From assembly GCA_937897665.1 (NCBI GenBank), contig CALCPB010000878.1:1-5539 (forward strand): a DNA stretch of 5,539 bases. Direction: 5' to 3'. Under the pieces are notes generated by a model that saw nothing but the letters and a program-made list of their open reading frames with translations, had not been told where the DNA came from and did no database searches. A program made the position numbers and the translations under genes. Positions 1 to 4,496 of the stretch are shown one piece after another; positions within the stretch are counted from its first letter, which is position 1; the number at the start of each line of letters is the position of its first letter. Origin of the DNA: an uncultured Halomicronema sp. GTDB lineage: Bacteria; Cyanobacteriota; Cyanobacteriia; Phormidesmidales; Phormidesmidaceae.

Positions 1-180
1 CGGGTCCTGAGCCTGAGCCCCACCCAAATAATAGACGATGGCGTGACCGAGCAGACTCAAGCGCGACGGACGCTTTACACGTGCAATCTCTGAGTCGAGC
101 CGCGCGTGCGGGGCCGTAGCCTGTTCCTGCTGCTCTGGGGAGATGAGTTCTAACCGAGCATAGAGGTCTTGTTGTGTCAT
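1..180 (-). CDS. Hypothetical protein, N-terminal 60 residues (runs off the window)
   Basis: This is an open reading frame on the minus strand from an ATG at 178-180 to the window edge, with no stop in 60 codons. The protein begins MTQQDLYARLELISPEQQEQ. Its N-terminus is charged and Gln/Glu-rich, followed by a basic stretch (residues about 34-40) and a short hydrophobic segment ending in IVYYLGGAQAQDP. The start is well supported: a Shine-Dalgarno sequence, GAAGGA, lies seven bases upstream at 188-193. I do not recognise the family. The phrase LISPEQQEQ faintly recalls the opening of small cyanobacterial DUF2281-type proteins, but the rest does not follow that pattern, so I assign no function. 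The gene lies on the same strand as radC, 242 bp downstream of the radC stop, and probably has its own promoter in that gap. The call as a real gene rests on the ribosome binding site and the uninterrupted frame. Confidence 0.65.
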   Translation of the reverse strand, partial: MTQQDLYARLELISPEQQEQATAPHARLDSEIARVKRPSRLSLLGHAIVYYLGGAQAQDP

Positions 181-187
181 GAGCCTG

Positions 188-193
188 TCCTTC
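188..193 (-). promoter_or_regulatory. Ribosome binding site of the partial gene at 1-180
   Basis: Read on the minus strand, GAAGGA stands seven bases before the ATG at 180. It is one of the best Shine-Dalgarno matches in the window and fixes the start of the otherwise unrecognised partial gene. Confidence 0.6.
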
Positions 194-227
194 AAAATCA
201 GGTCAGCTCGAATCGATTCGGCATAGT

Positions 228-245
228 TGAATTGTCCTCAATTCA
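228..245. promoter_or_regulatory. Operator-like palindrome upstream of the 1-180 gene
   Basis: There is a perfect 7-bp inverted repeat, TGAATTG-TCCT-CAATTCA. A further copy of the half-site TGAATTG occurs at 273-279. The palindrome centre is about 57 bp upstream of the ATG at 180, a usual place for a dimeric regulator to bind near a promoter. I cannot name the regulator, and no convincing -35/-10 pair is visible. The assignment is an inference from symmetry and position alone. Confidence 0.3.
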
Positions 246-286
246 CCTCTGGCCGAACAGAGGCAGTTGCCGTGAATTGTTTTGGT

Positions 287-311
287 AACAGTTTGTTTTT
301 CTGGAACTGTT
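287..311. repeat. Inverted repeat AACAGTT / AACTGTT
   Basis: Perfect 7-bp arms at 287-293 and 305-311 are separated by 11 bases rich in T. The right arm lies inside a compact palindrome, GAACTGTTC (304-312). It could be a second regulator site or part of a structured leader of the minus-strand gene at 1-180. Function unknown. Confidence 0.3.
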
Positions 312-334
312 CTGGTGAAAAATCGTTGAATGAA

Positions 335-356
335 AGCATTGGGTCACGTCAATGCT
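335..356 (-). terminator. Weak stem-loop downstream of radC, possible terminator
   Basis: A perfect 7-bp stem, AGCATTG/CAATGCT, encloses an 8-base loop. Read on the minus strand it lies about 66 bases after the radC stop and is followed by TTCATT and, slightly later, a run of five T. The stem is short and AT-rich and the T run is not immediately adjacent, so this would be an inefficient intrinsic terminator at best. It may instead belong with the other two inverted repeats of this intergenic region. Confidence 0.3.
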
Positions 357-422
357 CAGTGCTCGGACTCCGTCCCATCGCAGCATCCCGCATTCTATCG
401 AGACACCGGGCTCTAGACAATC

Positions 423-1151
423 CTAGGCGTCGGCTGCTGACCACAGGGAGGTGGTCTGCCGCAGGCTGCTGAAATCGCCATTGCCAAGAATCAGATGGTC
501 CAAAATGGGAATGCCCAACAGCTGCGACGCTTCTAACAACTGCTGGGTGAGGCTGATATCTTCTGGGCTGGGGTCAAGATTGCCGCTGGGGTGATTGTGA
601 GCAATGATCACGCGAGTAGCCCCTTGCCGAATCACTTCTTTGAAAATATCGCGGGGATGGGCCAGCGTTTCCGTGGCGGTGCCGATGGTAATCACCTTCA
701 TCCCCAAAATGCGATGTTTGACATCGAGAAAGAGCACCGCAAACCGCTCTTGAGACTGCCACATCAGTTCATGACTCATCGCCGCAGCGGCGACACTGGG
801 GTCATCGACCACCGTTTTTTCCGGCGGGCGCGACTGCAAAACCCGTTTACCCAGTTCGATCGCGGCCAAAATGCTGGTCGCTTTCGCTGGGCCGACCCCC
901 GGTATCGTCATCAGCTCTTGAGCGGAGACCTCACGCATCACATTCATGGCATCGCGCTGATCGGCGCTTAGGCATTGCAAAATGTATTGTCCTAAGCCCA
1001 CTGCCGACAGCTTGCCAGGGCCTTGACCGGTGCCCAACAAAATGGCAATCAATTCGGCGGTGGCGAGGGTTTTGGCACCCTGGGCCAGCAATCGCTCACG
1101 GGGGCGATCGCCCGCAGGCATGTCAGTTACCCGCACTTGGTAAGTCGTCAT
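423..1151 (-). CDS. radC: RadC family protein (HhH plus JAMM/MPN domain)
   Basis: This gene encodes a 242-residue RadC-family protein, the usual length for the family. Residues about 1-45 carry the conserved RadC N-terminus ([11 protein letters not shown], then [11 protein letters not shown]). A helix-hairpin-helix DNA-binding motif follows at about 82-94 ([13 protein letters not shown]). The C-terminal JAMM/MPN domain has an intact metal site: upstream Glu135 and H185-x-H187-x7-S195-x2-D198 in the segment [14 protein letters not shown]. The family was named for a DNA-repair phenotype that was later disputed, so its precise biochemical role is unsettled; the JAMM site implies a zinc hydrolase fold. 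The frame stays open upstream to 1241, but I place the start at ATG 1151 because homologues begin at this MTxxxxRxxDMP motif. The upstream 30 residues are out of family, and much of that stretch comes from a MITE-like insertion. No clear Shine-Dalgarno is visible. The gene is divergent from the DUF1824 gene. Confidence 0.95.
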   Translation of the reverse strand: MTTYQVRVTDMPAGDRPRERLLAQGAKTLATAELIAILLGTGQGPGKLSAVGLGQYILQCLSADQRDAMNVMREVSAQELMTIPGVGPAKATSILAAIELGKRVLQSRPPEKTVVDDPSVAAAAMSHELMWQSQERFAVLFLDVKHRILGMKVITIGTATETLAHPRDIFKEVIRQGATRVIIAHNHPSGNLDPSPEDISLTQQLLEASQLLGIPILDHLILGNGDFSSLRQTTSLWSAADA

Positions 1152-1190
1152 AGCAGCACCCGAGCCAATAAAGTGAGAAGATTTCCTGGT

Positions 1191-1300
1191 TAGGACTGAC
1201 GCATAGCCTCCTGACGTCCCCAAAACTGGGGGACGTTGCATCCAATTTCCCTACAGTTGGGGGGAGGGGGGCGAAATCAGATGTAACTGCATCAGTCCTA
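1191..1300. mobile_element. MITE-like element with terminal inverted repeats and TA flanks
   Basis: The ends TAGGACTGACGCA (1191-1203) and TGCATCAGTCCTA (1288-1300) are inverted repeats matching at 12 of 13 positions, and the one mismatch is still a G-T wobble in RNA. Both ends terminate in TA, consistent with a TA target duplication such as IS630/Tc1-type transposases leave, which would make the mobile unit 1193-1298. Inside are a second perfect inverted repeat (1214-1236) and a G-rich stretch (1257-1271). No transposase is encoded. From memory, very similar ends (AGGACTTACGCA type) are scattered through cyanobacterial intergenic DNA, supporting a non-autonomous element. It sits between the divergent radC and DUF1824 genes and may have displaced or supplied promoter sequence. 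The family assignment is inference. Confidence 0.6.
1214..1236. repeat. Perfect 8-bp inverted repeat inside the MITE-like element
   Basis: The arms ACGTCCCC (1214-1221) and GGGGACGT (1229-1236) flank the 7-base loop AAAACTG. The pattern of C run, A/T-rich loop and G run is a familiar type in cyanobacterial intergenic repeats. It would form a stable hairpin in RNA from either strand and is best explained as internal structure of the surrounding element, not as an operator. Confidence 0.55.
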
Positions 1301-1344
1301 TCTGTACTCAGTAAGCCCAGGCCACTTGTGCCCATAACGTCGCC

Positions 1345-1782
1345 ATGACCGCCACCGATTCCAGTTCGATTGATGTCAGCTCTATCGATTACCGAGCCCT
1401 TAAAAAGCAGTTGGCGCAGTTCAGCCGGTTAGAAACGCCGCCAGTGCTCTCTGATGCTGAAAGCGCGGACGTGCGGGCTGCTCTCAAGCACTTCAATGAG
1501 GCCGCTGACTACGAGACCTTGGGCGTCTGCGCCGATACGTTGGCGACGGGGCAGGCGGCGATCGAAGCCTATGTCGCGGCCTTGAGTCGCCCGATTCAGC
1601 TTGACCTCGACCCGCGCAGCGGCCCCGTCTATCTGAAGTTCAATACGCTCAAAGGGGCCTGGTACTTAGACGATTATGTGGGCACTGCGAGGGGCGTTTT
1701 GATTTCATTTCACGCTTCTGAGCCTGAGGTCGACGTCATCAACGGCACCTATGGGCCGTTTCCGTTTGATTTGTTTGGCTAG
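1345..1782 (+). CDS. DUF1824 family protein
   Basis: This is a complete 145-residue protein of the cyanobacterial DUF1824 family, with typical length and no signal peptide or membrane segment. The conserved blocks appear in order: DYETLGVCAD (residues 55-64), GPVYLKFNT (93-101), YVGTARGVLIS (111-121) and the C-terminal signature INGTYGPFPFDLFG (132-145), which ends the protein as in homologues. The first 15 residues are Ser/Asp-rich and variable. The biochemical function of the family is unknown, and I make no claim beyond a soluble cytoplasmic protein. The ATG at 1345 has no obvious Shine-Dalgarno, which is common in cyanobacteria. A later start is unlikely because there is no in-frame Met before the conserved region. 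The gene is divergent from radC across a spacer that holds a MITE-like insertion ending 44 bp upstream. No T-tailed terminator follows it. Confidence 0.9.
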   Translation: MTATDSSSIDVSSIDYRALKKQLAQFSRLETPPVLSDAESADVRAALKHFNEAADYETLGVCADTLATGQAAIEAYVAALSRPIQLDLDPRSGPVYLKFNTLKGAWYLDDYVGTARGVLISFHASEPEVDVINGTYGPFPFDLFG

Positions 1783-2126
1783 GTTTGAGCAGTCAAGGTG
1801 GTTGCTCGCCACCGAATACCCGGAGGGGCGGGTACTTGGGAGCGATGAAATCCAGGTTTCAGCCAAACTTGCCCCGACTGTACCGGCATATGCTTTCTCG
1901 ACAATCGCCTCAGTGAGCAAACGCCCCCATCTGCACTTGGCGTGACAGTTGATGAGCTGGCTGAGCGGAGCAAGCGAGAGGGCGGCCTGACATCCGTGAA
2001 TCTTCAGATCATTTGACCGCCAGCTATGACAGCTTGGGTAGTGTCTTGGGAGCGCGATCGCATAGAAACCGGCACGATAGAACGGTATTCGTAGTCAGGT
2101 TTGTTGAAGTGTCTGAAAATCGCGTT
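1783..2126. other. Spacer of 344 bp without a convincing gene
   Basis: No open frame here has both a good start and recognisable protein content. The plus strand is open without an ATG from 1849 to 2016; its last 24 codons, from a GTG at 1942, read VTVDELAERSKREGG and onward to a TGA at 2014-2016. This looks mildly protein-like and may be a remnant of a decayed gene. Short inverted repeats are present (GGTGG/CCACC at 1797-1812 and GTTTGGCT at 1773-1780 against AGCCAAAC at 1861-1868), but none has a T run, so I see no terminator for the DUF1824 gene. One HIP1 octamer lies at 2054-2061. Confidence 0.5.
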
Positions 2127-2270
2127 ATGAAACAGCAAAAGCACTGCCCTGAATGTGGGGAAACGAAACTTAAACGCATCCAAGTGCGGGGCATCAAGAA
2201 ATGCAGCAGCTGTGGCACGTTTGTTGATCTTCGCCAGGGCACTTGGTGGCGCAAACTATTGTCTGCCTGA
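2127..2270 (+). CDS. Zinc-ribbon microprotein, 47 residues
   Basis: This is a small protein starting MKQQKHCPECGETKLKR. Two CxxC knuckles, Cys7/Cys10 (CPECG) and Cys26/Cys29 (CSSCG), are 15 residues apart, the standard spacing of a zinc ribbon that binds one structural zinc. The tail is basic and aromatic (TWWRKLLSA), suggesting contact with nucleic acid or a protein partner. I do not recognise a named family. The frame is open back to a TTG at 2013, but that 38-residue extension has no domain content and spans a HIP1 site, so I prefer the ATG at 2127, six residues before the first cysteine. Neither start has a good Shine-Dalgarno. A strong terminator lies 69 bp downstream, suggesting a separate short transcript. 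The ribbon is clear; expression and start are less certain. Confidence 0.65.
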   Translation: MKQQKHCPECGETKLKRIQVRGIKKCSSCGTFVDLRQGTWWRKLLSA

Positions 2271-2338
2271 CGATCACGATCGCCGGTTATTGCCAACTTG
2301 ATTAGAGATACACATTGAAAGGTTTGTAGAGATGAATG

Positions 2339-2367
2339 GCTATCTGTTTCGGCAGATAGCTTTTTTT
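2339..2367 (+). terminator. Strong intrinsic terminator after the zinc-ribbon gene
   Basis: A perfect 8-bp stem, GCTATCTG (2339-2346) and CAGATAGC (2353-2360), encloses the 6-base loop TTTCGG and is followed directly by seven T (2361-2367). It is the best terminator in the window. It begins 69 bases after the zinc-ribbon stop and isolates that gene from the CBS-domain gene downstream. Confidence 0.88.
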
Positions 2368-2426
2368 ATGCTCTCGTTTTAAGGTCAAAAGGTTGAACGA
2401 TTGACTCAGGCTGGAAAACTAAAAAT

Positions 2427-2453
2427 AACCCGCAGAAATCCTGGTTGTGGGTT
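2427..2453. repeat. Stem-loop upstream of the CBS-domain gene
   Basis: The arms AACCCGC (2427-2433) and GTGGGTT (2447-2453) can pair over seven positions, one of them a G-U, around a 13-base loop. On the minus strand the stem is followed by ATTTTTAG, a weak terminator shape, but I see no minus-strand gene that would need one. It lies 87 bp upstream of the CBS-domain start and could be part of its 5' leader. Function unproven. Confidence 0.25.
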
Positions 2454-2525
2454 TTCTCTCGCCAGGATGTGGATGAAAATTGAGAAGGCTGCTCCGATTG
2501 TTGTGGGTAGTCGCTGGAAATCTAT

Positions 2526-2531
2526 GAAGGA
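2526..2531 (+). promoter_or_regulatory. Ribosome binding site of the CBS-domain gene
   Basis: GAAGGA ends nine bases before the ATG at 2541 and fixes that start. The earlier ATG codons at 2467, 2473 and 2524 are in another frame. Confidence 0.6.
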
Positions 2532-2540
2532 ATACCGGGT

Positions 2541-2942
2541 ATGCTCACGATCGCCGATATTATGACCACCACCGTGCAGGTGATTGATCGCCTGGCCACC
2601 GTCGCGGATGCGATTGTGCAAATGCAGACCCATGGCGTGCGATCGCTGATTGTGGATCGGCCTTCGCCAGAGATGCCCTACGGCGTTTTGACTGAACGCG
2701 ACGTGGTTTACAAAGTCTTTGCCCGCAACTTGGAACCAGCGCGGGTGATTGTGCAAGACATCATGCGCCAGCCCTGTATCGCGGTTGAGCCCCATATGAC
2801 CTTAAGAGAAGCGGCCTTGCTGATGTCTGATGCCGGCATTCAGCGGGCACCGGTCATCAAAGATGGTGAATTGCTGGGCATTGTGTCGGTGACGGATCTG
2901 GTGATGAAAGGCTATGTGGCCAGCACTGTATTGCCGAGCTGA
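2541..2942 (+). CDS. Two-CBS-domain protein
   Basis: This is a complete 133-residue protein made almost entirely of a tandem CBS pair (a Bateman module). CBS1 spans about residues 7-60 and includes YGVLTERDVVYKV; CBS2 spans about 74-125 and includes LGIVSVTDLV. Each repeat has the ribose/phosphate-contacting pattern G-x-x-[ST]-x-x-D (G48-T51-D54 and G113-S116-D119), which in this superfamily binds adenine nucleotides such as AMP or ATP. No catalytic, DNA-binding or membrane domain is attached, so it is probably a cytoplasmic sensor acting on a partner by contact. The partner is unknown, and neither neighbour suggests one. A Shine-Dalgarno, GAAGGA, precedes the start. The stop codon abuts a HIP1 octamer (2943-2950), and a terminator-like hairpin follows. 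The zinc-ribbon gene upstream is separated by a strong terminator, so this is likely a single-gene unit. Confidence 0.92.
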   Translation: MLTIADIMTTTVQVIDRLATVADAIVQMQTHGVRSLIVDRPSPEMPYGVLTERDVVYKVFARNLEPARVIVQDIMRQPCIAVEPHMTLREAALLMSDAGIQRAPVIKDGELLGIVSVTDLVMKGYVASTVLPS

Positions 2943-2970
2943 GCGATCGCCGGCGGTCGCCACACCTATG

Positions 2971-3006
2971 GGCCAGCCTGACGGTTTATAACAACTCTGG
3001 CCTTTT
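2971..3006 (+). terminator. Possible intrinsic terminator after the CBS-domain gene
   Basis: A perfect 6-bp GC-rich stem, GGCCAG (2971-2976) and CTGGCC (2997-3002), is followed immediately by TTTT. The 20-base loop is long and the T run is short, so efficiency is uncertain. The loop contains TATAAC (2987-2992), which could also serve as a -10 element for the GTPase gene 48 bp further on. Confidence 0.4.
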
Positions 3007-3034
3007 CGGTCTCTAGCCTCTTTATGCTGAAGTC

Positions 3035-4261
3035 ATGAGCGTTGGTGGTTGTGAGGAGGGCAGCGTCGCAGTGCAGCGGGTAATTAGACCACTACAAAAA
3101 ATTTGGCAGCGATTTACCGTTAGTGAAGCGCAAATTGCGGGTCATCTGGAGGCAATTCGTGCACAACTGCCGACGACGGAAGTAATTTTGATCGGCAAGC
3201 CCCAGGCTGGTAAAAGCTCCATCGTGCGCGGCATGACCGGCCAGCCGGCAGACATCGTCGGGCAAGGATTCAAGCCCCATACCCGCAGCACTCAGCAATA
3301 CCCGTATCCCGCTGCGGATCTGCCGCTGCTAATCTTTACCGACACAGTGGGATTGGGCGATGTTGAGCGCCAGACCCAAGAGATTGTGGAAGATCTGACC
3401 CAAACGCTCCAGGCTGACGCTGGGCGATCGCGCCTCTTTGTGCTGACGGTGAAGATTACGGACTTTGCCAACGACAGTCTGCGTCAGGTGATCTCAGAAC
3501 TCAAGCAAGCGTTTCCCCAGATTCCCTGCATTCTGGCGCTGACCTGCCTGCACGAACTCTACGCCACCCCTACGGATGACCATCCCGACTATCCGCCCCA
3601 GCTTGAAGCCATTACCCGCGCCGCTGAAACCACTGAAGCGAATTTTGGGACGCTGTGCGATCGCAGTCTGCTGCTTGACTTCACGCTTGAAGAAGACGGC
3701 TACGAGCCGACATTCTATGGCTTAGAGGCCCTACGGGAGGCGCTGGACGATCTGTTGCCCCAAGCTCAAGCTCAGGCTATTCACCAGCTGTTGGAGACTG
3801 ATGAACGTGGCAAAGCGATCGGTGATTTGTATCGCCGGGTGGCCCGCCATTACATCAGTGCCTTTGCGGTTATGGCCGGCATTGCGGCGGCTGTACCGCT
3901 GCCCTTTGCCACCATGCCAGTCTTGACCAGTCTGCAGGTGTCAATGGTGGTGGCGTTGGGGCGGGTCTACAACCAAACGCTGACCTTTGGCCAAGCCCTC
4001 GGGGTGATTGGCACGCTAGCGGGGGGCTTTTTCGCCCAGGCGATTGGCCGCGAATTGGTGAAATTCATTCCCGGTATCGGCAGTGTGGTGGCGACCTCTT
4101 GGGCTGTCGCCTACACCTGGGCTTTGGGCGAAGGCGCTTGCGTCTATTTTGGCGATCTGATGACGGGCAAGGTGCCCGATCCCGAGGCCATTCAAGATCT
4201 GATGGGCGCTGCCTTTAAACAAGCCCAGCAAGATTGGCGCGAGGCCCAGCCAGATGACTAA
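3035..4261 (+). CDS. P-loop GTPase with C-terminal DUF697-like membrane region
   Basis: This is a complete 408-residue protein with an N-terminal G domain and a hydrophobic C-terminus. The P-loop is G54-KPQAG-K60-S61 and is followed by S62. The G3 motif is D103-T-V-G106, and a possible G2 threonine lies in HTRST (82-86). At the G4 position, after strand IPCILALT, the sequence is TCLHEL (170-175) instead of NKxD, so guanine specificity is not directly supported. Residues about 273-372 form the DUF697-like region: hydrophobic segments around 274-298, 320-336 and 347-371, with FIPGIGSVVA between the last two. This suggests association with the inner or thylakoid membrane. Cyanobacteria carry several such TRAFAC-class GTPases; their cellular role is poorly known. 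The start may be the ATG at 3035 or the GTG at 3071, which has the better ribosome binding site. A second GTPase gene follows 235 bp later on the same strand. Confidence 0.88.
   Translation: MSVGGCEEGSVAVQRVIRPLQKIWQRFTVSEAQIAGHLEAIRAQLPTTEVILIGKPQAGKSSIVRGMTGQPADIVGQGFKPHTRSTQQYPYPAADLPLLIFTDTVGLGDVERQTQEIVEDLTQTLQADAGRSRLFVLTVKITDFANDSLRQVISELKQAFPQIPCILALTCLHELYATPTDDHPDYPPQLEAITRAAETTEANFGTLCDRSLLLDFTLEEDGYEPTFYGLEALREALDDLLPQAQAQAIHQLLETDERGKAIGDLYRRVARHYISAFAVMAGIAAAVPLPFATMPVLTSLQVSMVVALGRVYNQTLTFGQALGVIGTLAGGFFAQAIGRELVKFIPGIGSVVATSWAVAYTWALGEGACVYFGDLMTGKVPDPEAIQDLMGAAFKQAQQDWREAQPDD
3053..3059 (+). promoter_or_regulatory. Shine-Dalgarno-like GAGGAGG that may set an alternative GTPase start
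   Basis: This purine run lies inside the annotated first GTPase gene, 11 bases before an in-frame GTG at 3071. The upstream ATG at 3035 has no comparable site. If used, it would shorten the protein by 12 residues to 396, beginning M-QRVIRPLQKIW. The removed residues (MSVGGCEEGSVA) carry no recognisable domain. Confidence 0.4.
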
Positions 4262-4317
4262 TACCAGCTCTCCTCACAAGTGCTATGAAGATTTGAGATG
4301 GCGAGTCAAAGAGAAGC

Positions 4318-4385
4318 GGCTGGAGAGGGGGAGGGATCCCAGATTGGTCAATCCAGCCATGCGTCTTGCCCGCGAGCAAGACGCA
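4318..4385. repeat. Structured spacer between the two GTPase genes, with a 10-bp perfect hairpin
   Basis: Two adjacent inverted repeats stand out. The first pairs GGCTGGA (4318-4324) with TCCAGCC (4352-4358) and encloses the palindrome GGGATCCC (4333-4340) and GATTG-GT-CAATC (4342-4353, slightly overlapping the right arm). The second is a perfect hairpin, TGCGTCTTGC (4360-4369) and GCAAGACGCA (4376-4385), with the 6-base loop CCGCGA. An A-rich run follows on the plus strand, so neither strand has the downstream T run of an intrinsic terminator. The whole 4262-4496 spacer lacks a convincing gene. It may be an mRNA structure affecting processing or relative expression of the two GTPase genes, or a small repeat element. 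Confidence 0.6.
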
Positions 4386-4480
4386 AAAATAAAAGTAGGA
4401 TGCACTTGGGGGAGAGTAATGACTATCGTCGTAATCGGCAGAAGCGGTGTAGCGTGTGCCGCGAATTAATCGCTGAATGA

Positions 4481-4486
4481 AGAGGA
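4481..4486 (+). promoter_or_regulatory. Ribosome binding site of the second GTPase gene
   Basis: AGAGGA ends ten bases before the ATG at 4497 and supports that start, from which the N-terminal transmembrane pair is read directly. Confidence 0.5.
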
Positions 4487-4496
4487 CTGCAGCCTG

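Noticed and set aside
1..180. DUF2281-type identity for the partial gene
   Set aside because: Only a few N-terminal residues are reminiscent. The characteristic LDFxxFL segment does not follow.
227..472. 81-codon open frame on the plus strand
   Set aside because: It lies in the spacer and overlaps the 3' end of radC on the opposite strand. Its translation has no domain character, there is no ribosome binding site, and it crosses the inverted repeats.
1152..1241. Upstream extension of radC giving 272 residues
   Set aside because: The extra 30 residues do not resemble RadC N-termini, and over half of this stretch lies inside the MITE-like element. The family N-terminus starts at the ATG at 1151.
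2013..2126. TTG start at 2013 giving an 85-residue zinc-ribbon protein
   Set aside because: The added 38 residues have no recognisable content and there is no Shine-Dalgarno at the TTG. The ATG at 2127 gives a compact ribbon. It is not fully excluded.
2406..2795. 129-codon open frame antisense to the CBS-domain gene
   Set aside because: It is mostly the complement of the well-supported CBS gene, rich in His and Asn from antisense codons, and shows no domain.
4268..4280. CTCCTCACAA resembling the core of the cyanobacterial small RNA Yfr1
   Set aside because: The match to ACTCCTCACAC is incomplete, the required flanking stem-loops and terminator are absent, and the site follows directly on the GTPase stop.
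4360..4395. Hairpin read as an intrinsic terminator
   Set aside because: The run after the stem is A-rich on the plus strand. On the minus strand the T run lies before the stem, so neither direction fits.
4254..4480. Two overlapping short plus-strand frames (4254-4469 and 4298-4480)
   Set aside because: Both read through the hairpin-rich spacer. One overlaps the end of the first GTPase, and neither has a good ribosome binding site. A CxxC in the second (CSVC) is too little to call a protein.
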